From Stichopus chloronotus (lineage: Eukaryota; Echinodermata; Holothuroidea; Aspidochirotida; Stichopodidae): a stretch of 64,000 nucleotides of DNA. Both the position numbers and the translations under genes were made by a program. Numbering within the stretch: the first letter of the stretch is position 1; every line of letters starts with the position of its first letter. The notes below the pieces were generated by a model. It saw only the letters and a list, made by a program, of their open reading frames with translations, was not told where the DNA came from and made no database searches. Positions 40,801 to 55,800 of this stretch are shown here, in pieces. The stretch is taken from assembly GCA_021234535.1 (NCBI GenBank), contig CM037830.1, positions 9,365,252 through 9,429,251 of the forward strand, written 5' to 3'.

Positions 40801-43800
40801 ATAAGAGCTGACTAATTGAATCTCACTGGAAATAACTAAACTTTAAGTCAAGCCTGCCAAGCTTTACGAACCTCCTGATCCTCCCACGATGGATGATACC
40901 TCTGTATGCCTTCGCCCCCATTGAGGTCATTGAAGTCAGGCATGGGGTTGTCGTGCATAAGGATGGCAGTCTTGTCCTCATTGGCTAGTGACGATCGGTA
41001 CATCATCTCCGTACGGTGGCGTATCTCACGCACATGCTCGTGGAAACGGCTGTCCTCTACACGCTCACTGGGAGGAAGCTTAAAGAGCAAGTTAATGGAC
41101 AACCAGAAATGTCAACACCATTCACTTGAAACATGACAGGGTGGACGTGATATATACCCATAACAAAGTGAAGAAAGAAAGCATGTGAAAAGTATTAATA
41201 TTGAGATATTTGGTTGATGAATGATCTGTTTATAGGGAAGGTCTAGAAAGAAGAGCAAATATTGACTCAGAACAAACATTATGTTGAAGTGACTCCAGGA
41301 GGAAGCTTCGCATGCAATCATTGATTTATGTTCAATATATCGACACACTGTACATGTGCCTGTAGACAGAAGCGGTTTGAATTACTCAGGTATGATTTGG
41401 TAATGAGAAAATTAGAGAAACCTTTTAAAAACTAAACAACAGTAATGACCACTACTAATAAAGATCGGATATCACAGTTGGACATGTTGTCAAACTACAT
41501 GTATGAAAAGTTGGCTTGTGGGATATCAGGAAATTTGTATCACAGTTTTCCTTAAATTTGCATCACAATTTTTCTTTACATTTTTACATGCACATTACAA
41601 CATTGAGACACTCCAAATTCAGAAATTAAAACACATAACCAAAAATAAAAAAAAAACATCAATACAAAATGACAAGTTGACGCCTCTGAATATTAATTTT
41701 CTTGCAGCTTTTACTCATTCAGAGCAACCACACACCAGAAGATGAAACATTTGAAAAAGAGGCAACCGTTCTAAATTAATGCATGGTTATGTAGCTAGTA
41801 GAAAGCTTGCCATAAAAAACAGCAGCAAAGGAATGAAAAATCTGTCCTTACCTACTTTACAAGAAGATGTGAAGGGTTTCCAGAACATATGAACTGTTAT
41901 TTATTTTTCTTTATAGTCCCCTGCATATTCAACCCTTGCATATGCAACAGATGGGAGGGAGGAAGTGAATACCAATTAACTTGCCTAGAACATCAGAAAC
42001 ATCACCCATTTAGTTGCTCAGACCTTCATGTCTTAATTGTTTCTTTGTGACTACTTTTGAGGTTGGCAGGCCTTGAAGTTGCAAACTGTGACTGTGTTGT
42101 TTAAAAAAAATAACATAACATAACATTCAGAGGTATCTTTTATTTGACCCACAGTACTTTAAACATTAACAGAGACAACTAGTGACTTGTAGCTAAGTTT
42201 GAGAGACCAAATGATTTTCTTCACCCTTCAAACCAAGAGAGTCTTCAATCACATCTTCACTTCTATATGTTCTAGCCCTTTTTGATAATTTGGAAATTTT
42301 TAGGACAGTTGAAACAAGTGATTTGGTTAGATCAAGATGACACAATTAAGCACCATTTATTATCTCTAAGTATGATCTGCCAACGCCTAACAGGATGGAG
42401 TTTTATCTGCCAACGATTCATGAGATGAAGTATTATCTACGGACAGTTTTGTGGGATGAAGTTACGGCAAGTGAATGTGTGTCAACAGATGCACATTTTG
42501 CGGCACCGTTGTTTGAATGGAAGCAAAACTTGTGATTTTACACTACTTGAGCCTGGTCAAGGGTTATGTATCAAACAAGGGCTTGGCCAAGGAAGGCAAG
42601 GGAAAGTTGGGCCACAATGGCACTTCAAACACACATTGTACTAATAATTCATACCATAACTGGGTGCACCTTTTGCACAGCTTCACTTAATTTGTGTGAC
42701 AATGTTCTAATGTGTACAAACCATGGCTGTCTCTCCTCCGCCTTCTTACAAGAGAGACAAATCATTTCTAACAAACGTATTTACCCCAGCCGGTTCCCAA
42801 CACTAGTAGCAGCATTTCAAAATCAAAGATCCATATCAGTCACGCTTACCCACTGATTGACCAGATGAAAGACAATTGCATAAGACAATAACCGGCCTTC
42901 GTCCGGTGAGATATAAACCCCTAATGCTCACACGCTCACGCACACGTAGGCTAATGTGTGCGAGCAAGCAAAACAAACGCAGTCTAGGAGACTAAATTTA
43001 AATGCTTTTCATTATCTTACCGACAGTGAAAGGCAAACAAGATCTCAATTTAGATAGAAATGGTGTGCCCTGGCATTAAGACTTTGCTCATTTCTCGCCA
43101 CTTTGACTTTTGTTCTAATTTTAGTGCAACTTCCTTGCCAATTCCATCTCCTGAGTGTATGTATACTGAGTAAGTTAATTTTGGCTAAAGAATATTGCAA
43201 TATTTACCACTGGACAAGATGACGACCATACACTTACATCTCGATCTGTGTAAAACTGTTTCCTGGATGCTGGCTTGGTGTGCGTCAGGTACTCCCGTAT
43301 GTAAGCACTGTAAGCCTTCTTCAGTTCAAGCGGTATCTGTGAGTCTGCATTCTCTAGTTTCAGGTGTGATTTGCTTCTCAGAAGGTACCACAGAGGATCT
43401 GCTCCCGCTCGACCTGTTGACGGAAAAGAAACGAAGGCAAATAAAGCATAAAGTTTATCACAGCAGATACAAGAGGACTGCAAGTTTTATCCCCATAAAT
43501 TCTGTCCAAAATACATTCAAAACTTGGGACAGTCCCATAATTAATGGTGGTGATTTGTATCGAAATACAGCTTTTATTTCTTTAAATTTTAACTTTGATA
43601 AGAAACGACAGATTTTTATCAACTCCTTTCAATCGGTGATTTTGTTAACATGATGTAAGTGAAATCAGGACTGCAATATAAGACTAGTAAATTTGTCAGA
43701 ATACTTTACTGATGAAACTACCCTACAATTAAAGGTTTGGCAACAAAGTTCAGCTCCTTAAAAGTTTTTGATTTTCACATGTGAAAGTTTGTTCTTTTTT

Positions 43801-46800
43801 TGTTCTGAAAAGGGCCTTGATTGGTATGTTACACACTAATTATGTATTTCTTACTGGTAAAAGGCTAAGGAAGGTATCATACTAGTTTCTACAACAAATA
43901 GTTTCCAGTGAAGGGTGGAACAAATGTCATTTTTTTGGAATTCAAGACAGTGGTCATCACCAATGTCAGTAGGAACATACATTTGGCCATTTTGACCCAC
44001 TCCACCAACTTGCCCATTTATGAGGGAAGTTTACCTCTTCTAAATTTGGAGTTCCTCTAATTAACTTTTCATTTTTTACCAAGACTGGTATTGTACCTGG
44101 AGGTACGGTAGCTGTATGTTGGAGTACATTAACTTAAAGGTCACACATTTCTAGTTATTTTAAAGTACCCCTTAATATCTCATCTGCCAGGAAGTTTAAA
44201 ACTCTTTGCAATTAAGCTGTGTTTATTCCTCTTCATCTGGGGTTTCTAATTATATTACTTCACATTCCTTGTTCCCTGTACAGTAGTTTTCTCATTTACC
44301 AAGGCTCCCCAGCTGTTTTATAAAAAATATACTACCTGGCTTCTTTAGGAACCTCAACATTTGAGTATTGTAGAGAATACCACTGGGTAGTTCAACTTTT
44401 CCAAATAAATCTTCAGGCAGCAGGTAGTTTTTGTCCTGTCTTTAATTTCAAAGAGCTAGGACACTCACCACCTTGCTTTCTGAGAGCACTGGGTACTTGA
44501 ATTACCCTCTTCTTCTCTGGCATAATCTTTGGGTGTAGAAAGCACTCTGCCTCCTCCGGTCCAAACAGCCTGTACAATTCCTGCTTGTGAGGTGGCAGTT
44601 GGTCCCAGCCTTTGATCCTTTCCTCTATGGGCCTGCGATCCCTGCCGCTCCATCGACTGGCGTCCCCTCCTGCTGATGACATTGCAGACGAGGCTGTATT
44701 GGGTACTTCTTCCCCCTCCCTGCTGGGGATGGCACTGAGCCGTCCACATGCCTGGGACAGTCTGACCTTGTTTCTGGTGATTACTTTGTCATCAGTGGTG
44801 TTTGCAGTGGATGCATTTTTCTCAGGAACAGCCTGCAATTTCCGTCCTCGGGCTGCAGAAAAGTTGAAATTGGAGCTCAGACATGTGTGAAGAAATATGA
44901 CTTTGGAATGAAAGGTGTCACATAGCACATTGATATCACAGTTCCCAAGCAGTACACCAGATCTTTAGACCAGATCATTGTTGGCACCTGCTTGAATTTA
45001 ACCAGAAAATGATATCAGGTAATTACCTATCACCCTGTATAAAAGATACATGTCATAGTGTCCCATCACAACAGTGGCAATTTATATTGCTTGCATATAT
45101 ATGCCCATCATAATGGCAAACATCATTTTGACAAGTCACTAGTAATAACTAGTTAACAACTAGTCACCAGTTTTTCAATTTCACAGTCAATATGATGCAC
45201 ACTGTCCTCCGACATCCATGGTCTCCGTCAATGCTGCACTTCTGCTGTCAATGTCTGTTACATATGCAATGCTTTAAGTATTCACTACATATTGCACAGA
45301 ATTTGCTAAAAGTTAGTGAAATTGAGTTTTTACCATTTCTGACCTAAGCTCTGTCAGGAGAATATGTATTTACAGGAAGAGTCTAGAATGATGAACAAGG
45401 CAATAAAGCAAATGAGTCTGGCATATGCTCTCGCTACACAATGTAGCTCTATCAATTAACAGTAGGCTATATGATGCATACATCCTTTGTACTGTAGCAA
45501 CAGAAAACAAGATGGGTTGAGTATAAGGACAATCACATCCATTTAAGATGGTCTCAACAAATACAGCACGTGTTTAAAACCGATTAAGAACGCTGCTTCT
45601 ACCAAACTTTGGGTGCAGCTTATATTCCGGACAACACTGTATCATTATGTGAATGTCAAAGGTCACAAGCTCAGGCAGACATTAAATCACACAATAGCAC
45701 ATTCTTCTTGGGTTTAGATGTTTAGGATGAAGGTTCCTTTTTCTATAAAATGATTGCTAAAGAGAAGTGATAACCTTTTTTCATATATACCACACTTAAT
45801 TCTGCTGCAAAATATTATTGATGCACAAAATGTCTCAAAAAATTTGCACCACAAAGATCTATACTGCTCCACAATAGATCACATCTTTCATCATATTATC
45901 ACAATTAATTCTTATTTGCATTTCTGCTAGCATGCCTCAAGAGTAGAGTTTACAGGATATACAAATTGTATTACCTCCTATAATTTCAGGCACAGTACAT
46001 GCCCTTAAGATGATCTTGACAAAACCTCAAGCTAACGGCATCTTTTCCCCGATCAGGGATATCATTACTAAGTAGAGTTAGGTCAAGTGCTACACATAAT
46101 AGGGGACATGCTGGGAACATTCAAGTGTCTTTGAATTCCTTCAATGTATTATTGCAGTTTGCATGGAAGAAACCACTTGACCGGCCTGTCAAATATGTGT
46201 GTGGGGATCGTGCTGCATGCAGAAACTTATTATATTGCATGGCTTGTAGGCCTGCTGTGAGGCGATGCACAGCTGAGTCAGGTGTACTGCATACACGTAT
46301 GCATGGCCATGTCAAGAAAACATCCAGAAGGAAAATGCTGGGGATGAGGAGGAATTTATTTTTAATGCTAATGGGATACATGCACTATTTGAGAATTGCA
46401 GGCATATCAAAAAATATAAATTTGTCCTTTTGTTTCTGGGATCAGCTCTCAATTATTAAATACACATATTGCATATTAAAAAGTATAGATTCACACTTGG
46501 AAAAACGCATAAATATTCCACAACTAACAAAGGGCATCCCATGACCATTTTGGTATATATAACATATTAAAAGTATCTCAGCATATACTTCCTCTGAGTG
46601 AAATGAACCAGTTGATGTTTAATTCCCTCTTTGTCAAGTCTCATTACACACTAATTGCTGATTTTAAGAAAAGGAGACAAAAAGTAACAAGATTCAGAGG
46701 TGGCATGCACATTGCAATATAAAGCTGCAACACACTAGCACGGAGTGTGTACGTAGCATGCATGCAGCTACATACAAACAACAGCTCCTGATGTGCATAC

Positions 46801-49800
46801 ACGTCTAAAGCAACAGTCATAAGATGATCGACCTACAGCGTGATAATCCACAAATTACATTGCACTGCTAGCTCTCTCCTTGGATACCTCAAACTTTGAA
46901 GTGTCTACAAGCTTGGCCTAGCAATTTGTCCTTAGGTAGGTACATAAAGTATACATCTTGAACCCCATATAAATGATGTTTGCGATATATGTTAATTTTG
47001 TTGATATGGAGCATTTCAAAGTGTTTACATCAACATTGGAGAAGAAGTCTTTTACAGTGCATATAGCATGTAATGTGTGGGGCCAATAATTAAAACAATA
47101 ACTTTATTGGTAGGTGGGTGATATATTTCTAACTGGTTACATAATCTTGTGAATGTGAATGGCTTATTTGTTGTCCTCACCAGTTCCCCCTCATCCCCTC
47201 CCCCCCTTCCTGTCCTCAATTCTTGATCTGACAGTTTTCGTCAACAATTCAATTAGTTTAAGTTGGTTTTCAAAACTATACAGTGCAGTTTAGAGCTAGC
47301 AGAAAAGTTACTTGGGGGCCCACTCACTGCTGAACTGCAAAACTGTTTACACAACTTCGATTCATGCAATTGTGTGCTTTTTTCATTCCAGACCAAGCTT
47401 GCTGTTAGCTTACATTTCCCTCTAAATTAAATTTTTATGCAAGAAGGTTGGGACATTGGAAGGTTATTAACTACGTAGTATGTAGAACTAGTGCTGGTGT
47501 CAGCAAGGCTGACAATTAGAGCAGTTAACCCACAGCTGTACTAGCTTTGCATAAATTCTGCAAGGCTGAGGCTAAGCAGCAGACATCCATATATGGTAAA
47601 ATGCGAAACAAATTCACTGTCATACATTCTTCAATGCAAAGTATAAGTGCCATAATCCTGAGAGAATTTTCCAAATTATGCCATAATTTAAGATTTCAAG
47701 GAAAAATCAACAAATAAACAACTAGACACTGAATCATGGACCGACACAAATACCAGCTTCTGATATTTTGTAGTTTAAGCAACTGTTTACATAACAGGCA
47801 TCACTCTAATATTTTCATGTGAATACGTTTGATAATTAAAGCACCTTCAAGCACGTTCAGTCCATTATTCCAGTTCCAAGGAATAAGATATGATTGACTT
47901 GTACCTATTAAAAGTTTGCACTTTAAAGTGACCAATAATTCAGAGCATATGTAGTGTTGGAAGTAGATCTCTAAGCCTTGGTTTCATGCCCTTGCGTTTG
48001 AAAGGCAATTAGCAATATCTGGAGTGAAAAAAATTTTATAGAACCATTATTACAAGGTTAACAATAAATGAACATTTAAGATAACCAGTTAAAGGTCATT
48101 GCCAAGTGAAACCCTGAATGTAAGTCTATTAGAATTGTGTTTATACCTATTATCATTTTGAGATATGACTTTTAAAAGTTTGATGGAAATGTGAAAGAGA
48201 TGATGCGGACTGTTGCAGAGTGTCAGTATTTCTTTTGTTAGGCCTCTTATTTCTGGCTTTCACATTGGTAAGTGATGAGAATATTTTTGAAGAACAAAAT
48301 ATATGCTTCCAAAATAAAACCCTCTTGGCATACAAAATTCTCAATTGTTCTTGAAATAACAGTTACGTAAACAAAGGATAACATAAGACATATCATGATG
48401 GAGCCCATCACATATTTACATATTCAGCCAATTTTTATTCATGATGCAGGTGTGACTGTATGAGACAGGAATTTGCCTGTAAAATTGTCACTTTGTGGCT
48501 ATTTTCAACATTTTCAGTGATTGATCCAACCAATAGGACAAATGTCATCTTCAAGTAACACCACCTTTAATGAGACCATGATGAAAAATCATCCCACATG
48601 TTTCATCAAATACAAGCACTTTTAAAAGATGAAGAACCAAGAAATGTTGCTCTGTCAAAAATGTTAAAAACCCAGATTCACAGTTCATTCTGAATTACTG
48701 AATATATATTACAAAGACTTAGAAAACAAGACTGATCTATAAGCTGCTGACATGTGTAACATGACAGGCCACTCCTCAATGTGTGACGTATTTCATTCTA
48801 TGCTTTGATTTAGCTCAGACAAAAACAATGAAGTCCCCTTAACATGGTCCACAAAATTTACAGGCACAGTAAGAAAAAAATTGTGTTTGGAATTGAAGCA
48901 GTTATTGGAAATTTCACTGTACACTGATCGAGGGTCAAATTCAATTCTGCCAGCAAGTAGAAGGTTGACAAATAAATGCATGAAAACAAGAAAGAACAGC
49001 TGCAGGACGAAGGTTGCAAAGTGACCAGAATCAATTAACACTGATGCCTCCTGAATACTCCGAGCAGCTGGCTACGCTATAGATGAGAAACCCTACTATT
49101 GTGAAATGTTCCTGTTCTGATATTGTGCTACATCAAAGTGTCACTTGCAAATGTTCTCACAGGTTGTAAACAGCCTCCGGAGTTGCTCTACAGGAGTCAT
49201 AGTAGACTCCGTGTCTTTCAACCTTTCATGGTAACGTGAACATGCATGACTGTGAAGAGATCCCTACGTGCAACTCTGGAATATCTCGTGTACGATGGAA
49301 TCATAATTGAAGACAAGTTGACATATATATTTGTCTGTCAGAATCTAAAGGACTCATAACTAGCTTAAACACATGTCCTTGGATAATTGGTCACTTACAA
49401 GGGAGTCAGTTAGACAAGTCAGCCGACAGGTGATTTTGCATGAATAGCATAAATGTACACCTGCATGTAAACATGCTCAAGGCATTTCTTTTACTTAACA
49501 GTCCGTGCATGCATGTGTGTGTATGCAAGTATACAGGTATTGATCATGATATTTGACTGTCTACATAATTTTTTACTTCGTTTCTCATATTTAGATTTAC
49601 AGATTCATCACCAGATTGACAGATTAATGAAAGATCAGCCAAAGAAAAATCCGTTCAAACGTATCTTTGTGCTACTTTTGACTCATTTGAAAAGTTACGT
49701 ACCATGCTCTGACTTAATACACATTGCACTTCTGCATTCAACTGGCCTTCAATCTGTACTCCGTAACTTCTAATGTGACTCTAAAACTGCCCAAATTGGT

Positions 49801-52800
49801 TGGCTGCATTTTAAATTAATGTCTGACTTCCCTTTAGCTGTCACAGCTTGGTCACTTGACTACCTCTCAAACTTAGGGATAATTTGGAAAAAAAAGGCAT
49901 GATTAAAATTAGCTCCTCCTCTATGCATCTTTAATGCACTTTTAGTGGTTTCTTTTCAAGCAGATACTTGATTAAGGGGTACATTTAAATAGGCGCTTAC
50001 AAGTATCTGTGATGGGACATATGCCACAGCCAGGAGAAGATTGTCTCAAAATCTACCTCTCACAAGTTCATTTGTTTTCAAGCAGTCCGCATTTGCATTA
50101 CACACCTAACAGCATTGCCTAATGAAAACAATTGTTCAAATGTTTGTTCCACATGCATCAGTTTTAGCCCAAAATTTGTAATTTTAGGAAAAGCAAATAG
50201 CTACTACATTGATATTTAACTGACATGCCTACTACTTTCATAGCCAGTTTACAAAATGGATTCTGAGCATCTGATATTAAGAACTGATACAATTCCATGA
50301 AAGTCAGATTCAGTGGTAAAACACCAATGCAAAATTAATAATTTATCAAAAGGACTGTATAATTTGCCGTGAATAACATTTTACCATCATTCTGAGATTA
50401 AAACGGCAATCTTACTTTACGAGATTTGTTCCTAGATAACCATCCCGTAAACTGATTGAAGTGACGATAAAGAGTGCTAAAAGGCACTGTGAGGAACGTT
50501 TCCTGGGAAACCTGCTGATACTTTAAAGATCACAGGACTAATTATCAGGAGTTATATGCACACATTCAAGAACTGATTAGCCTGTAGGAAAGATGCATAC
50601 ATTGAAAGTGTCACCTGCCGCCATGCAATTGTCAGAATCTACCTACTGTAGGAGATGAAGTTGAAATAAACTTCTCTGATTTCAAAACTTAACGGCCTCC
50701 AAATTAATAGAACCAGCTTAAAAAGTTATATCCACAGTTACGATTAATCTGACCGTGGAGCTCAATGCAATGTTCACTGTGTTCAGCGCAACAAATTGAG
50801 CTCAGTGTGCTCGACTGGAATGTCTGAGACTGATATAAAAGTAACGAGTATGGTTGCCAGGTTGCTAGGTTCTTGGAAGTACAAGAGAGACATGCATGGT
50901 GTCTGAGGTAGTAGTCTGTTCCAGAAATGTCTGCGGTTACTCGAAACTTAGATGACATTCCTTATACTCTCCCCCATGCCCATCCAGTCAATGCCTACAA
51001 ATTTTTTCATAAGACCAAGCAAATCAGAGCAGTTTGGGTGTATTTCATGCGAGTATAAAAGGAAACTCAAATAAGAGGCAACTGGCATGGCTTCCCTCTG
51101 CATGGTCCTGATAACACCCTTATGCTCATATGCCCTGCTAACACCCAGTTTAAGCCCATAGGCAAGCCACTGGATGAAAAAACAAAAGCCAAAAATAGCA
51201 TCACTATCACTGTGACATAAGGTGAACAATATGCAGCTTGTCAGTTTCATTCACTAATATCTGGAATATATACCTCCTAGTTATAAGAGTTCAGAGCATT
51301 ATTAAAGTGAAATGTCACAAGGTGGGCTACATATTTATAACACTAACTCACAGTCTTGCAAATTTCATTGAATTTTTCATGTTTTAATTTAGGGATCATT
51401 CACTGACATTTGGTACCACTTTAAAGACAAATGCCTCTTAGTACACTACCACTTTCATCTCTTTAGATGTTTCTTTTGACTGTTAACATGAATGTAAAAC
51501 TGAAGGCTGCTTTTTAACACAGAGATGACAGGAAATCCTGCCAGGGTTTGACACGCAGGATATTCATCATCCAACTCCAAATGATGGTGAAATGTTTTCA
51601 GTTTTAAACCGATCACTCACCGATAGACTCTTTGCCCTTTTTTACCAGTTCTTCATTTCTCTGTTTCTTTTCCTGTCTCCGGGCTTCTCGCTCCTTTAAA
51701 GGAACAAAAGGAGAATGAGAAATTTATTTGTTCTGCATTTATACACTGGCAAAAAATATATACAGAAAATACTGAAGACAAGCTCTGACAACTTTTATTT
51801 AACATACTTTCTATTATTATCAGTATGCTATTATTAAATGTGCTCGGTAAACATTTCTCTCTCGGGAAACATATTATCTAAAATCATTCTGAGCATATGG
51901 CTAATTGAAAATCAGATACACCTTGAGCCAGCCATAATCCATGACATAACAAGAACAAATTGTGAAACTATAAGAATTTCAATGCATACTTTGATCGTGC
52001 AAAATTTAGAATATTACATAATCCTCATATTCAGTTACCTTGCCACCGTGTCAGCAGTAGCCTGCTGGCACATTTGTTTGGTAGTCAAGATTTTCTCATG
52101 AACATCACAAGTTTGTTAGTTGTTAAACTGATTTGTGGATCAATAGACATTCCAGTCTAATTCATGTGGTGTATGTGAATGCATGATTAGTAAATTAACT
52201 AATTTTAATTAATGAATAAACTAATTAATTAACCTTTGAATTACATTAGTAAAACATCTAATATCTTGATGACTGCTTTAAAAGACTTTAGAATCTTTCC
52301 TAACAGACAATATGGGCAATTAAAGCTACAGTATCTCTGATTACTGCAGTCAATGCTTGTGTAGACACAGAATGAAAATACTTTGTTTTAGCCATCTTCA
52401 TAAGATGAGGTGATGATTTCCAAAAATGAAATGAACATGTCATGCCAGATGAAGAAACATTGCAATGTTTCCAAATGTCGTGTAAACCACCATGAGTTTT
52501 TAATCAGAAACTTTGACCTTTAGACGCTGTTGATTTTACTTGTATACATGGAAAGTAACCATTTCTGTAAACAGAGCAAATTACTTAAATTTATTCAGAG
52601 ATACAAAACAGATGCAGAGGCAGCTGGAACCCGCTAAGCAGTTGGATATACATGAAACTGGGGATGTCCGTGGGAAAATCAGATTCACTTGATGAAGAAG
52701 AAATAGTCACATTGCAGGTTTAATCAGCTGCAACATGTTGATAGAAGTTAAATATTGTGAGTATGTGAGCTATACCATACAGATATGTTTACACAAGTCT

Positions 52801-55800
52801 CACTGTAGATCTACAGTTAAAAAGTGCTTATAAAGTGATATTACTGAAAATCATCAGAGACCCTTTATGATCTGCTGAGTGAAAGCAACTTGTCCTGGTA
52901 ATTCAGTGTAACCCATGAAAACTATAGAATGCAAGCTCACAGGTTAGAGCTCAGTACACTGTACACTATGACAAGAAGAATCTATGATGGAATAGGTTGT
53001 GGAAGAAAAGTCTTCAGGTGATTGTACTGCCAGCACATATACAAACAATACAAGTGTCCAATGAGTTGCCAATTCTAAAGTTCCCTCAGTTTTTTAGGGA
53101 ACCTAAAATACACTAGAAACCTTCAGTTTTCAGAAGCACGGCCTTAATTAACAAGCATTAATGAACAGCATAATCAGTATCCTTTAATACAATAATTAGT
53201 TCATTCAATTACATTGGAGAGAAATTTGCAAATATACCATATCTAAACCAATTTGGTTCTTAGCAAAAAAAGGATGGGTAAATGGTGATGGACAGGGGGT
53301 GGGTGCAAGGGTACTGGATGTGGCAAAGTGAAAGAAAATAGCTAATCACAGTGTGAATTTTTCTGTCAGGACTAAAACAAAACCTTTGAAGAGTAAGTGA
53401 GAGGGTGTCAGGTAATTGTTGAAAACAGAGCAAACAAAAAAATAGAGTTAAAACTCATTTTACTTTAATATTTTAGTTTGAAACCAACTTGACTTAACAA
53501 CACCACAGTGCTCATATACTTAGTATGAAGAGACTCAAGTGAATTATTGCCAAACATGTTAAAATTACAAATTGACCAAGGGGGAAATTTCATCGACGTT
53601 TACTTTTATTTAAATTTACTTCTTTCACAGCCTCTGGGACTCAACTACTACTTGAGCGATCATTTCCCCTTCCAGTGCCATTAATGAGCAGAATTACTGC
53701 AAACAAATGGCATCCATGCATGCACGGCATCATGTACATCATGACAACTTTGAGAATACAATGACATACAACTGATCAACATTTGTCGATTCATCCACGT
53801 GGGAATGGGGAGAGTGAACACGACTGCAGGTTAAATATTCTGTGAGCCATGTTCAACCATCAACCTAAAATCAACGGTCAACCATGTTACTCTTTCACCC
53901 CACTCACACCAAAGGGTTAACTCTTAATCCATCCAAAAGCTGTAATGTATGTGTATGAATGCCCCAGGCTGTACACAACCACTGGCAGATACAATATCCT
54001 GGCTATATATACTTGCAAAGACAACAAGAAGCTACAGCTGTATATGCTGCTTGGTTGATCATGCAGTGAGGTTGTGCGCAGCAAGTGAGTGCGGTGGGTT
54101 TAGTGTCTGTAAATACATAGATTTGATGTGACAGAGGCATTCAAATCAAATTAGCTGTAAGTCTCTCAAACTCTGCCAATTAATCTCCCAATTGAATTAG
54201 AAGGTGCCAAAAAAATAGTTACTTGTGGTGGTGCATGCATGGCAAGTGTTCCACTTTGTTACACAACATTAAACACATGCACTGTACTGAATTTATGTAC
54301 ACAGTATACATCTCCACATCCACGCTCGATGCTCAATTAATGGTCTAGGCTTAATTGTGCATGCAGTAAAAAGGGAAGAAATGGAAAGTGTGTATTGGGA
54401 AATAATGCACTGAGTTTTTGTACATGATGGATACAGCTTTGCCAATTGGGCTGAGCCAGCATTGGCGGAACAAAGCTATGATCTTGCTATCCATCGTCAT
54501 CTACAGGGATCACTATTAAAGTGTATATTAGGTTTTCATATCCAGGCTCGTATCCACGGGGGTTCAGGGGGTTCAGACGAACCCCCAACGAGATCTGGAG
54601 TTCCGCTCAGCCTATGACAGTAGGCCTACGTTAGCAACATAAATAATGAGTTTTAAGTCGCTGGTCATTGTTATCAGGGGAAAACGTTCCACTTGTGGTA
54701 AAATCGAACCCCCCACTGAAAAAGCTGTATAGGGGCCTGATATCCGATAATCTGGATATTAAATTCCCGAACGAATGCACTTGTCTTTTCATCATCCACA
54801 GAAAGTTTAGAGGGCATTTTGGACATGGTTTCCACGCCCTCTGGTCCAGGGGATACAAGTACTGTGGGTAAATATAGATTTGCATTCCAACCAACTTTAG
54901 GTTGAGATACATGAAAATGAATGAAGCACCAGCAAACAGCAATTCGATCAGGTGACATATCAATAATTAACATGCATACTAGTGTTTGTTCCCGTGGTTC
55001 AAAATTTGGACCCATGCAGGTACCACAGCTCAGTCCATAGTCAGTCGGGTGTTCCTGCAACCAAAAATGTAATTTCTGTTAGGCTGTGACTTTGCTGTGA
55101 AGTTGCAATGTATCATTTTGCTTTTCAGGTTGATATGACATCATGCATCTTATGTACTTGCATGATACTGGAGTGTTTAAGGTATAAATGCTAAATTTTG
55201 TCTGCACCCACAAAAGTAAAACTTTGGATCTGGGTATAAATTACAGAATTGGCCTCGTCGGTCAGGTACCTGTAGGCACCTGGTGAAAAAAGTACCAATG
55301 TACTGATGTATTTATTATTAATGCAGTCCTGTGGCTTTACATTGCAAGATGACAATTACCATGAAAGCAAACAACAAAACTCCCTGTCTTATCTTTCAAT
55401 CAAAACTTTTTTTGAGGCTTTTAAGGCTATGACGCCAGTACTTACCATACTAGAGAGAATTGTGCCATACGAATTTGAAGTAAAATGCAACCTTTTCAAA
55501 TAGAACTTCACTGCTGTGTAGTCGAGTGACATACGTGTCAGCAGCTCCCATGGTGCATGCCACTCACTAAAATCTTTGCTTTCCTTGAGTGATGCCACCA
55601 CCTTGAGGGTGGTGCACGGTGCACGGTGGGCATGTGTTCCCAGGATCATACCTTGACCCCAAAATTAAATTGGCTCGAAAACATATTTAAGCAACATTTG
55701 CTTTGTGGGGAGCAGGGATACTTGTAAATGAACAGAAAGAATGCTGTAGGAATATGCATTTTTTTTTTTTTGTGCACGACAGACAGGGATACCAGTTGCA

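Noticed and set aside
44465..44890. Overlapping open frames on both strands over the largest unknown-gene exon
   Set aside because: Only the frame of 44852-44469 on the minus strand connects in phase to neighbouring exons.
46125..46544. 139-codon plus-strand open frame
   Set aside because: Cys/Arg-rich translation without recognisable family, inside an intron of the opposite-strand gene.
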